A stretch of DNA of 64,000 nucleotides, from contig BOKO01000003.1 in NCBI GenBank assembly GCA_016861025.1, forward strand, positions 62,001-126,000. Reading direction: 5' to 3'. The notes under the pieces are model-generated. The model made no database searches. It saw only the letters and a program-made list of their open reading frames with translations, and had not been told where the DNA came from. Source of the stretch: Chloroflexota bacterium (GTDB taxonomy: Bacteria > Chloroflexota > Anaerolineae > Caldilineales > Caldilineaceae). Below are positions 34,623 through 43,117 of this stretch, piece after piece. Position numbers and translations under genes: made by a program. The number at the start of each line of letters is the position of its first letter. The stretch's first letter is position 1.

Positions 34623-37600
34623 ATGCTCGAACTGAAGCTGTTCGGCCCGCCAGAAATCACCATCGATGGTGCGGCGCCCACAGGTGATCTGTTGGCGAAG
34701 GACCTGGCGCTGCTCTACTATCTGGCCGTCACAGGGCAGCCGCACTCGCGCACATCGCTGGCGCTGCTGCTCTGGGGCGATCTGACCGACGCCGCCGCGC
34801 GCGGCAATCTACGCAAGACGCTTGCCACACTCCGCAATTCCCTGGGTTCCCTGATCAACACCGAACGCGACTATGTGAGCCTGGCGCAGGAACAGGTGCA
34901 GTGCGATGTGCGCGCTTTCGAGCAGCGCGCCCTGGAAAACGTGCACGCCGGAAATGCGGACCAAATGAAAGCCGCCATTGTCCTCTATCGCGGTGAGTTT
35001 CTCAGCGGCTTCGTTGTTCGCAATGCGCCTGACTTCGACATCTGGCTCTATCACACCCAGGAACGTCTGCGCGGCGCAGCGGTGCGCATCCTGACAGAGC
35101 TGGCGCAGTTGCACCGTCAACAGAACGCAAGCGCCGACGAAATCGCCTGTCTGCAGCATATCCTCACGCTTGAACCGTGGCGTGAGGAAACACATCGACA
35201 ACTGATGCTGACGCTGGCCAATGCTGGGGCGCGCAGCGCAGCGCTCCGGCAGTACGAACTATGCGTCGCCAGCCTGGCCGCTGAGCTGAACGTCGAACCA
35301 GGCGCCGAAACCACCGATTTGTATCTGCAAATCCGTGATGGCCGCTTCATTGCGACTCAACCGACGCCGTTGCCGGTCAACGTCACCCCCGATAGCAGAA
35401 CCGGGGCGACGTTGGAGCCACACCTGCCCGCCGAGCTGACGCCGATCGTCGGACGCGACCGGGAATTGGCGGAACTCACCGACCTGCTGACCGAACCAGA
35501 TTGCCGTCTGGTGAGCATTGTTGGGCCGGGAGGCATCGGCAAGACGCGACTGGCGCTGGCGTTGGCGCATCGGCTGCAGGGCGAGTTTTCCGCCGTGGCG
35601 CTGGCGTCGCTGGCAAGTCTTCAACAGGCGCGTGATATACCGGCGGTTGCCGCTGCTGCATTCGGCCTGAGCACACCGCCGGGGAGCGCTCCCGACGCCG
35701 CTTTGCAGCGACTACGCGGCCGAATCCTGCTCGTGCTGGATAACTTCGAGCACCTGCTGCCCGACGGCGCCGGAGTGCTCGAAGCGATGCTGAGCGCCAA
35801 TCCCAGTCTGGTCTGCATCGTCACCACGCGTGAGGCGCTGGTCGTGCCGTGGGAATGGCGCTATGACGTGCAGGAATTGACTTATCCGCTCACCATCGAC
35901 GATGTCCGGCTAGGGGACTACGGCGCAGTGCAGCTTTTCCTGCAACTTGCCCGACGCACCCGCCCGCGCTATCCGCTGCAGCGTGCGGAACTGCCCCATG
36001 TCGTCCGCATCTGTCAACTGGTGGGCGGGATGCCGTTGGGCATCGAATTCGCTGCAGCGCAACTGGGCCGGCTGCCCTGCGAACTGATCGCCAACGAGCT
36101 GGCCGCCGGGTTGGATCGGCTGGAGGCGGCGGCGCCACAGCACCTGCCTGCCCGCCAACGCAGTCTGCAGGCCAGCTTTGAGGCGTCATGGCGCACGCTT
36201 GCGCCTGAAGAACAGCGCGTGCTGGCGGTGCTCTCCATCCTGCGCGGCGAATTCACCCTGGAGGCGGCCCAGGCCATCGCCGACGCCACCTCGGTCAGCC
36301 TCACCCGGCTGGTGGATAAATCGCTGATCCGGCTGGCGAGCGTGGATCGCTATGTGCTGCACGAGGTCATTCGACGCCTGGCCGAGCAGAAACTGAATGC
36401 CACGCCCGGCGCAGCGGAGGCGGCTTTCGTGCGCTACAGAGACTACTATGTCAACCTGGCCCAGGGCACGCGCCGCGAAATCTTCCTGCGGTTGACCAAC
36501 ACGCCCGACCTGCGCGGCTACTTCCAGAGTCTGCGCGGCCACCTGCACTTCATCTGGCAGCAAACCGCCAGCCAACCGGACGCAGTCGCCGTCGAGAATG
36601 CCTTGAACGCGGCCGAAATGCGTCTACGCACCTTCGAGTTCGGCTTCATCAACGAGTTGCCCGCGCTGCAACCGTCACAGACCCCGAAAGAGCAGGAGGC
36701 ATTGGCGGTGATAGTGCGGCAGGATGTCGAGCTGATTCGCAGCCTGCGCGAGGAGCGGTCAAACGCAATGCCCCTGGAAGCCATGGCGCGGCAGGATGTG
36801 GCGCCCCTGGACGTGATCTGGCTGCCAGAGATGGCCGCTGAGGTCGCCGATCTCACCGGCGCGTTGGCCGAAGAACGCGCACAACTGCTGCCGGAGCTGG
36901 TTGCAAGCTGCTCGGTCGATGGGCGCTTTCTGGGCATGCCCCACATGCTGAACATCGGTGTGCTCTATTACCGCCGCGACCTGCTGGAGCGGTATGGGTA
37001 TAGCAGCCCACCGCGCACGTGGGCTGAACTGGAACAGATGGCAGCTGAGATTCAGGCGCAAGAGCGCGCCGCCGGCGCCAGGGATTTTTGGGGCTATCTA
37101 TGGCAAGGCTACTGCGCCGAGCAGTTGACCTGCAATGCGCTGGAGTGGCAGCATGCCGAAGGCGGCGGCCTGATCCTGGCAGCAGGGGGGCAGGTGACGA
37201 TCAACAACGCCCAGACTGTCCACGCCCTGGAGCGAGCGCGGCGGTGGATTGGCTCCATTTCTCCGTCTCACATGCACATGACAGACGAACTCGCGACGGA
37301 GCACGCCTGGCGAGCCGGCAACGCTGCCTTCATGCGTTCTTGGGCAGTCGGTCATCCTCTGCTGGAAGCGCCTGAGATCGGCGATCTCACCGGGGTCACG
37401 GTGCTGCCGCGCGGCGCCACAGGTCACGCCGGCACACTGGGCATCTGGCCGCTGACCGTGCGCCTCAACACCCATGCCCTGGCCGACGCCGTCAAGTTGA
37501 TCAAGGAGACATGCGCGCTCTCGACGCAGCGCGCACATGCGCTGTCGAAGCATCCGATCCCACCGGCGCTGCGCGCACTGTACGACGACCCGGCAGTGCA

Positions 37601-37871
37601 GGCGCATTCTCCACTCTATCGCGAGGTGTTGGCGTTGGTCGAGCACGGTGGGCTGGCGATTCGCCCAGCACTGATCGCCCGGGCGCGCTATCCTCAGGTG
37701 TCCAACGCCTATGCGGCGGCAGTCGCCCGCATCCTCTACGAAGACGCCGATGCGGCTGCAACGTTGGTCGATCTGGAGCAGACCCTGCATGCGATTCTCG
37801 ACGGCGGTAGAGAATCGCACCAATCACCTACTCCCTTCCATACACTTCCCGCTGCCACAGCCACCTCGTGA
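34623..37871 (+). CDS. BTAD-STAND regulator fused to a sugar-binding (ABC solute-binding) domain
   Basis: A 1082-residue cytoplasmic chimera. Residues about 1-250 are a SARP winged helix plus BTAD (LELKLFGPPEITIDGAA, LLLWGDLTDAAARGNLRKTL, LTLEPWREETHRQLM). About 270-620 are a STAND ATPase and winged helix, with Walker A IVGPGGIGKTRLAL near 300, LLVLDNFEHLLPD, GMPLGIEFAAAQLG and ADATSVSLTRLVDKSLIRL. Instead of TPRs, residues about 690-1075 match a family 1 sugar-binding protein of trehalose/maltose type: LDVIWLPEMAAEVADLTG, MPHMLNIGVLYYRRDLLERY, NALEWQHAEGGGLI, AWRAGNAAFMRSWAVG and GHAGTLGIWPL. No signal peptide is present, so the domain should sense sugar inside the cell. Confidence 0.88.
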   Translation: MLELKLFGPPEITIDGAAPTGDLLAKDLALLYYLAVTGQPHSRTSLALLLWGDLTDAAARGNLRKTLATLRNSLGSLINTERDYVSLAQEQVQCDVRAFEQRALENVHAGNADQMKAAIVLYRGEFLSGFVVRNAPDFDIWLYHTQERLRGAAVRILTELAQLHRQQNASADEIACLQHILTLEPWREETHRQLMLTLANAGARSAALRQYELCVASLAAELNVEPGAETTDLYLQIRDGRFIATQPTPLPVNVTPDSRTGATLEPHLPAELTPIVGRDRELAELTDLLTEPDCRLVSIVGPGGIGKTRLALALAHRLQGEFSAVALASLASLQQARDIPAVAAAAFGLSTPPGSAPDAALQRLRGRILLVLDNFEHLLPDGAGVLEAMLSANPSLVCIVTTREALVVPWEWRYDVQELTYPLTIDDVRLGDYGAVQLFLQLARRTRPRYPLQRAELPHVVRICQLVGGMPLGIEFAAAQLGRLPCELIANELAAGLDRLEAAAPQHLPARQRSLQASFEASWRTLAPEEQRVLAVLSILRGEFTLEAAQAIADATSVSLTRLVDKSLIRLASVDRYVLHEVIRRLAEQKLNATPGAAEAAFVRYRDYYVNLAQGTRREIFLRLTNTPDLRGYFQSLRGHLHFIWQQTASQPDAVAVENALNAAEMRLRTFEFGFINELPALQPSQTPKEQEALAVIVRQDVELIRSLREERSNAMPLEAMARQDVAPLDVIWLPEMAAEVADLTGALAEERAQLLPELVASCSVDGRFLGMPHMLNIGVLYYRRDLLERYGYSSPPRTWAELEQMAAEIQAQERAAGARDFWGYLWQGYCAEQLTCNALEWQHAEGGGLILAAGGQVTINNAQTVHALERARRWIGSISPSHMHMTDELATEHAWRAGNAAFMRSWAVGHPLLEAPEIGDLTGVTVLPRGATGHAGTLGIWPLTVRLNTHALADAVKLIKETCALSTQRAHALSKHPIPPALRALYDDPAVQAHSPLYREVLALVEHGGLAIRPALIARARYPQVSNAYAAAVARILYEDADAAATLVDLEQTLHAILDGGRESHQSPTPFHTLPAATATS

Positions 37872-39906
37872 CCTGCTCCACTGCCTTGCCTAGTTGGTAG
37901 CGGTAGGTGCTGAAGGGCAGGTCGAGCAATTCGGCGGCGGCTTCCTGGGTGGGCGCCGGCTCGAAGAAAGTGTGCCAGAGGACTTTGTGCAACTTCTGTA
38001 ATTTGGGTGTGGCTGTGAGCGCTTCGGCGCCTTCACGCAGCAACGCCTGGAGCGTGGCGGGCGTTGGCTCTTGGTCAGCGGAGTCGCGCACGCAGCGCGA
38101 ACGCAGCAGCGGATTCTGCGCCAACAGGTCGGGACGGTGCACATCGCGCAGCGCCTGGCGCACGGCTTCGGCGAACTCCGGCTCGGAGAGGGCAACCGGC
38201 TGCGGCGTGTGCGGCAGCGTCTCCAGCGCCACAATCTCGTCGAGCAGTTCGCGCTCGCCCATGACCTCCATCCAGGCGAGCACCGGCTCGGCGCGCCAGT
38301 TGTGCACAAAGACGCCAAAGCGTTGTCCATCCATCGTGAAGGCGGCGTCGGGCGCAGCTGGCATGCGCAGGTACTCAAACATATCGGCATAGCGTTCACT
38401 GAATGCCTGGGCAATCAGCGTGTAAGCAAGGTGGGGCATGTTGAAAAAGATGCGCACGCTGACCATGGCCGCCATGTTGAAGATGACGGGCGACAGTTGG
38501 TACGCCTCTGCATCCATCCAGTTGCGAAAGAAAATCACTGCCTCGCCCAGGCGCGGCGCCACTGCGCTCTGTACATGAGACAGCACCGGAGCCAGCGCAG
38601 GATCGACGGCGATATCTTCCTCTGTCACCTGACCAAGCTCCACAACGTGGCAGAAACCGGCAATGGTATTGCCAGCGGCGCGGAAGACGAAGAAACCTTG
38701 TGGCTGGCGTGCAAACCAGTGTCGGGTGATCGCCAACGTTGTTTCGCCCTGATGACGCAACACCATCTGCTCGATGATCAGCTCGTCGGCAGGTTGAGCG
38801 GCGTCGATGTAGAGCTGGCCGAAGGCTTGCCACTCGTAAAACGGGCGCATAAAGGGGTTGTTGCGATGTAGAAAGAGCAGAGCAAAGATGGCAGCCTGCT
38901 GCGCCAGCCCCGTCGTCGCCATGATCCGCTGGATGATGTAGGTGCGCACCTGAAAATGCACTTCTCGAAAGCGCGGCAGGTTGCGCCAGCGCAGGTCGGC
39001 TTCCAGCACCTCGCGCGCCAGATCGTGTGGGGAAAGGCCGAACGGGCCCTGCTCGATGAAGGAAAGATTGCGCAGCCACTGAAACGCGGCGTAGCTGTGC
39101 TCGGCGCCCAGACAGTGCGCCAATAGGCTTTCGTCGGTGGTGAAAGCATGTGCGCAGACTTCCAACGCCTGGCGAAAGATAGGATTGGGCACCTCCACGA
39201 TGAAGCGTTCCAACAGCGTGCGCACAATGTCGGGCGCGCGTTGCAGATCAAACGCGCGCAGCGCGGCGTTCTGTCGAAAGAGATCGGCAACGAGCGACAG
39301 CGCCAACGGATGACCATACGTCACATCGAGCACACGATCCACTTCCTCCGCCGGCACGCCCTGACCGATCAAATACGCTGCGCTCTCGTCGGGACGCAGG
39401 TTGCGCAGCGAGATAATGCGCGTCAGTGCGCCCCAGCCATCGTCGGCGCGCCAGGCGACGGCAGGTTGCTGGCGTCCGGCCATGACCACGAGGGCGCGTT
39501 CCGGCAACTGTGGCAGAAACAGATCGCGCAGCCAGGAATCCAGCGGCGCCAGCAATTCGTAGGTGTCGATAAGGAGAACCAGATCGGACATGGTCGCTGC
39601 GGCGTCCAGCGGCGCCTGCTCCGGCGGCAGATTCAGCGCCGTATGCAGTGCAGCAAGAAAGCCGCCGGGCGAGGCGTCAAGATGGCGGGCGTCGAGCGTG
39701 ACCGGGATGCACCCCGCCTCCGCCGCCAGCTGCGCGTACTCGCGCAGCAATGTCGTCTTGCCCATGCCGCCAGGACCGTAAATATGCAGCACAGTAAAGT
39801 CGGGAACTTCACGGCTGAGTGCGACGCGAAAAAGCTCTAGCTCAGTAATGCGGCCAACAAAACGGCTGCGCCTGATCGTCGCCAGTCGGTCTCTTAAGCG
39901 AGCCAC
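37828..39906 (-). CDS. STAND-type ATPase with C-terminal helix-turn-helix-like tail
   Basis: A 692-residue protein. The N-terminal third is a P-loop ATPase: FVGRITELELFRVALS, Walker A IYGPGGMGKTTLL near residue 45, Walker B LVLLIDTYELL, a sensor MAGRQQP, and YGHPLALSLVADLF. A middle helical segment follows. A stretch around 400-500 (FFVFRAAGNTIAGFCHVVEL) recalls a GNAT-like fold, but this is uncertain. The tail EAAAELLDLPFSTYRYQLGK looks like a DNA-binding helix-turn-helix. The GTG start at 39906 lies 93 nt downstream of the FAD monooxygenase gene, as an operon. Its 3' end overlaps the convergent BTAD-SBP gene by 44 bp. A decayed paralogue lies at 41555-41822. Confidence 0.7.
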   Translation of the reverse strand: MARLRDRLATIRRSRFVGRITELELFRVALSREVPDFTVLHIYGPGGMGKTTLLREYAQLAAEAGCIPVTLDARHLDASPGGFLAALHTALNLPPEQAPLDAAATMSDLVLLIDTYELLAPLDSWLRDLFLPQLPERALVVMAGRQQPAVAWRADDGWGALTRIISLRNLRPDESAAYLIGQGVPAEEVDRVLDVTYGHPLALSLVADLFRQNAALRAFDLQRAPDIVRTLLERFIVEVPNPIFRQALEVCAHAFTTDESLLAHCLGAEHSYAAFQWLRNLSFIEQGPFGLSPHDLAREVLEADLRWRNLPRFREVHFQVRTYIIQRIMATTGLAQQAAIFALLFLHRNNPFMRPFYEWQAFGQLYIDAAQPADELIIEQMVLRHQGETTLAITRHWFARQPQGFFVFRAAGNTIAGFCHVVELGQVTEEDIAVDPALAPVLSHVQSAVAPRLGEAVIFFRNWMDAEAYQLSPVIFNMAAMVSVRIFFNMPHLAYTLIAQAFSERYADMFEYLRMPAAPDAAFTMDGQRFGVFVHNWRAEPVLAWMEVMGERELLDEIVALETLPHTPQPVALSEPEFAEAVRQALRDVHRPDLLAQNPLLRSRCVRDSADQEPTPATLQALLREGAEALTATPKLQKLHKVLWHTFFEPAPTQEAAAELLDLPFSTYRYQLGKAVEQVTRWLWQREVYGRE

Positions 39907-39998
39907 GATTAGATTCCATTGGTGTCAAACCTTTGCTGCAATTAAGTATAATTGGGTCAGGTGATGGACGCAACCCTTTCTCAAGGCGCCCCAAACCT

Positions 39999-41378
39999 TC
40001 ATTTGGCAGTCGGGTGTGTGGCAGGCTCAACCCTGGATGGCGGCGGCGACGGCTCGCCGCCAAGACGACGAAGAGTTCCCTTGAACACCCGCCACACGAG
40101 TCGAGGGTGTAGCAAGGATGTCGGCGCGGCGAAAAGATTGCCAACCTTCTGAAAGGCCAGGGCAAGTTCAGGATCGCGACGCGCCGCGACCTGGAACCTG
40201 GCGATGTACCAACCGAGAATACGCTTCGGCAGCGGTTGCGGCGTCTTCAACAAGCGCTGGTCATTGCCCACGGTCAATGCCCACGGGATGTCGATGACCT
40301 TCGCAACCTGCTTGTAGAAACGTTTCGCCAGACCGACGCCCCCTTCCTGCAGGCAGTGCTGCAATACTTCGACCTCCATGGCTGCAGTGCTCATCCCTTG
40401 CCCATAAATTGGGGTGAAGCTGCACAGCGCGTCCCCTATCACCAAAAGACCTTCTGGAACAGCCTCCAACTTTTCGTACCGTCGGCGCTGATTGGAGGGA
40501 AAGCGAAAAGCGACCGGTTCGCTGAGCGGTCTGGCTGTGCTGATGACATTATAAACGTCCTGTGTGGGAAGCTGACGGGCGAACTCCAGAAACCCCGCTT
40601 CGTCGAGGGGCGGATAGTTGCCAAAGTAACCGGCAAGTGTGACAAGCCAGCGGTTGCCTTCTTGCGCAAGCATGCCGCAGGCGATTGGCAAATCCGGCGT
40701 CGGCGCCAGGTTAACCATAAGGTCGCCATCCAGATGCTCAGGCGTACGTTCATAGAGCCGACTGGCGTAGCCCATATCGACTTCGACGATCTCGACAGGG
40801 GGTCTGGCGTAACCAAGGGACTCGAGCCAAACGGGCGTGCGCGAACCGCGCCCGCTGGCATCGATCACCAGCGCCGCCTCCAGAGTCTCCGCAGCTGAAC
40901 CTGGCCGACGTCTGATCATACGCACTCCGGTGATGCGGGCATTGTCCTCCGTTGCAGTCAAGCCGAGCACATCGCAATTGTCGATCAGGCTGATATTGGC
41001 AATTTCCAGCGTGCGCGAACGGATCGCCAGCTCCAGGCATGGGCGGCTGACATAGAGTTTGTGCGCAGCGCGTTGGGGGCGGGCGAAATAGCCCCCGCCT
41101 GAATAAAAGCGGCCATTGCCCAATGCCGCACCTTGCGCAACCAACGCCTCAGTCAGTCCAGGATACAGCTGCTCCATGATCTGATGACCACGACCAAGCA
41201 ATGCGTGGGCATGGCGTCCCTGTGGCGCCCCTTTTCGATTCTCGACAGTTTCGGGCAGGTGGTCCCGTTCCAAGATCGTAACGTGATCAAACCGCTCCGC
41301 CAACATGCGTGCTGTCAGTAAACCGGCAATGCTGCCGCCAATGACAATCGCCGTGTTCGATCCAGCTTGCATTTTCAT
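39999..41378 (-). CDS. FAD-dependent monooxygenase/oxidoreductase
   Basis: A 459-residue flavoprotein of the p-hydroxybenzoate-hydroxylase/geranylgeranyl-reductase type. The N-terminal FAD-binding motif is AIVIGGSIAGLLTARMLAER (GxGxxG-like, GGSIAG). It is followed by the distal GRHAHALLGRG and SRPCLELAIRSR segments, AALVIDASGRGSRTP, and LLVIGDALCSFTPIYGQGMS (GD motif binding the ribityl chain). The ATG at 41378 has GGAGG upstream. Such enzymes hydroxylate or saturate lipophilic or aromatic substrates; the substrate is unknown. It is co-oriented with the STAND-ATPase gene downstream, which may regulate it or related genes. Confidence 0.85.
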   Translation of the reverse strand: MKMQAGSNTAIVIGGSIAGLLTARMLAERFDHVTILERDHLPETVENRKGAPQGRHAHALLGRGHQIMEQLYPGLTEALVAQGAALGNGRFYSGGGYFARPQRAAHKLYVSRPCLELAIRSRTLEIANISLIDNCDVLGLTATEDNARITGVRMIRRRPGSAAETLEAALVIDASGRGSRTPVWLESLGYARPPVEIVEVDMGYASRLYERTPEHLDGDLMVNLAPTPDLPIACGMLAQEGNRWLVTLAGYFGNYPPLDEAGFLEFARQLPTQDVYNVISTARPLSEPVAFRFPSNQRRRYEKLEAVPEGLLVIGDALCSFTPIYGQGMSTAAMEVEVLQHCLQEGGVGLAKRFYKQVAKVIDIPWALTVGNDQRLLKTPQPLPKRILGWYIARFQVAARRDPELALAFQKVGNLFAAPTSLLHPRLVWRVFKGTLRRLGGEPSPPPSRVEPATHPTAK

Positions 41379-41554
41379 GTTTGCCTCCGTTGGTAAAGGG
41401 AAGATGCATCTGATGCATCTGTCCCGCTGCATAGTTCTCTATGCCCAACAAGATAGCAGGGCCGTGGGGCAGTCTCCAGCCAAAACGCTGCCGAATTCCT
41501 GCCGAATTTGTGCAGTGACTACACCTTGTCTTTACTATGGATGAGAAAAGGGTC

Positions 41555-41822
41555 TTATCGCCGGGCAATCTCAAGCTGCCATAGTGCAGTGACTACCCGG
41601 GCGATGCCGGCGTTGAGATGGTGGCGGTACGTGTTGAAAGGTAGGTCGAGGAAGCAACGGGTTGGTTGCAAGCAAATCAGGGCGAGTAAAGTCGCGCAGC
41701 GCCTGGCGCTGCTGCCAATGGTGGGCGATGTCGGCGGAATCAACACCCTCATGACGCCGCACCATCTCTAAAATTGCGGGAAAATCGGCCGGTGTTGCAG
41801 CTTCCGCATAAGCGGCATCCAA
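41555..41822 (-). pseudogene. Relic of a second STAND-ATPase C terminus with internal deletion
   Basis: Two frames carry pieces homologous to the end of the protein encoded at 37828-39906. One reads ALRDFTRPDLLATNPLL (intact gene: ALRDVHRPDLLAQNPLL). A second frame just downstream reads LDLPFNTYRHHLNAGIARVV (intact: LDLPFSTYRYQLGKAVEQVT) and ends TALWQLEIARR (intact: TRWLWQREVYGRE). The roughly 60 residues between them are deleted and the frame is shifted, so this is a pseudogene. The upstream part of the gene is missing too, ending at the truncated DsbA-like gene. Confidence 0.75.
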
Positions 41823-41825
41823 TGG

Positions 41826-42359
41826 ATGGATGCATCGGCGCCGCTCTCGATTCGTTGGCGTTCATTTGAGTTGCGTCCGGCCGGTTCGCCGCCGATGCCG
41901 CCGGAATATCGAGCGCGCATCGAAGCCAGTCGCCCGCAACTCTACGCAATTGCGCGCCAACGCTACCAGCGTGAAATGAACCCTGGCCCTTTTGGCGTCA
42001 ACAGCCGACCGGCGCTGATCGGTGAGAAATACGCCGAAATCGCCGGTTGCGGACAGGCGTTTCACGACGGCGTCATGGCGGCCTATTGGTCGCAGGCGCG
42101 CGACATCTCCGACCGCAACGTGTTGGCGGAGATTGCCGAAGCAGCAGGCATGGAGCGAGGTGCATTTCTGGCTGCGCTCGACGACCCCACCTATGACCGC
42201 ATGGTGCAAGCCGATATCGATATAGCGCGCCGATATGGCTTGAACGGGGCGCCTGCACTGGTTTTCAACAACAGGTATCTAGTCTCTGGCGCACAACCGG
42301 TCGAAGTGCTGCGGCAGGTCGTGGAGCAGATTGCGCAGGAATCGGCAAGCGAGATATAG
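41826..42359 (+). pseudogene. N-terminally truncated DsbA-family oxidoreductase (FrnE-like)
   Basis: The frame of 177 codons matches the later part of DsbA/FrnE-type thioredoxin-fold proteins: LSIRWRSFELRPAGSP, FHDGVMAAYWSQARDISDRN, VLAEIAEAAGMERGAFLAAL, and GLNGAPALVFNNRYLVSGAQ with the cis-Pro loop. The first 25-30 residues that carry the redox CPWC motif are missing; the frame opens upstream into unrelated sequence at the STAND relic. Without the Cys pair it cannot act as a normal thiol oxidoreductase. Either a pseudogene or a repurposed fragment. Confidence 0.65.
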
Positions 42360-42364
42360 ATTGG

Positions 42365-43078
42365 TCACGGGCGCTGGCTGGCAGCCACCAATGCGCCAAA
42401 CAGCGCCCGTGACTCCGCCATCTGTGGCAGCGCCTCCGGATGCCACTGCACCGCCAGCGCAAAGGGATGCTCCGCAACCTCGATCGCCTCGACAATGCCG
42501 TCGGGCGCACGCGCAGCCACAGAAAGAATGGGCGCTACGATGCGGCACGCCTGATGGTGCAGACTGTTGACCTGCGCCGTCTCCGCGCCGAGAAGCATCG
42601 CCAGACGGCTGCCCGGCGCTATTGAAACTGTGTGCGCCAGAAAGTCATGCGGATAGTTCGGATAATATGCGTGCTGCATGGCGCCGACATGCTGGCTGAC
42701 ATCCTGGTAGAGTGCGCCGCCGCACGCAATGTTGAGCAATTGCAGGCCGCGGCAGATGCCAAAAATCGGCTTCTTCTCGGCAAGCGCCCAACGCGTCAGG
42801 AGCAGCTCGGTGTGATCGCGGGTCGCGTCTACGCCGCCGACCGCAGGAATTGCGCTTTCACCATATAGCGCCGGATCGACATCGCCGCCGCCGGAAAGAA
42901 TCAAACCATCGATGCTGCAAAAGCGGGCGTAGAGAACGGCTTCATCGAGATCGTGTGGAATCATCACCGGCTCGCCGCCCGCTGCGCACACACCGGATGC
43001 AATTTGCGCCGCCAACAGGTCAAGCTCCTCACGATCAGGAGATGTCGGCGGATGCAGGGTAACACCGATTCTAGTCAT
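42365..43078 (-). CDS. Gamma-glutamyl-gamma-aminobutyrate hydrolase family amidotransferase
   Basis: A 237-residue class I glutamine amidotransferase of the PuuD/peptidase C26 type. The nucleophile Cys is in FGICRGLQLLNIACGG, the catalytic His-Glu in AVQWHPEALPQ, and the family signatures are LILSGGGDVDPALYGE and VNSLHHQACR. Members hydrolyse gamma-glutamyl-GABA in putrescine breakdown or related gamma-glutamyl amides. No puu partners are adjacent, so the substrate is uncertain. It is convergent with the truncated DsbA-like gene (5-nt gap) and follows the permease gene on the opposite side. Confidence 0.9.
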   Translation of the reverse strand: MTRIGVTLHPPTSPDREELDLLAAQIASGVCAAGGEPVMIPHDLDEAVLYARFCSIDGLILSGGGDVDPALYGESAIPAVGGVDATRDHTELLLTRWALAEKKPIFGICRGLQLLNIACGGALYQDVSQHVGAMQHAYYPNYPHDFLAHTVSIAPGSRLAMLLGAETAQVNSLHHQACRIVAPILSVAARAPDGIVEAIEVAEHPFALAVQWHPEALPQMAESRALFGALVAASQRP

Positions 43079-43117
43079 CTCTTGTTGTCCGACTCCTGTC
43101 AGGTGATCTTGTTGATC

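Noticed and set aside
21378..37871. Two convergent gene overlaps of exactly 44 bp (21378-21421 and 37828-37871)
   Set aside because: The equal length is striking, but the sequences and gene families differ, so it is most likely coincidence.
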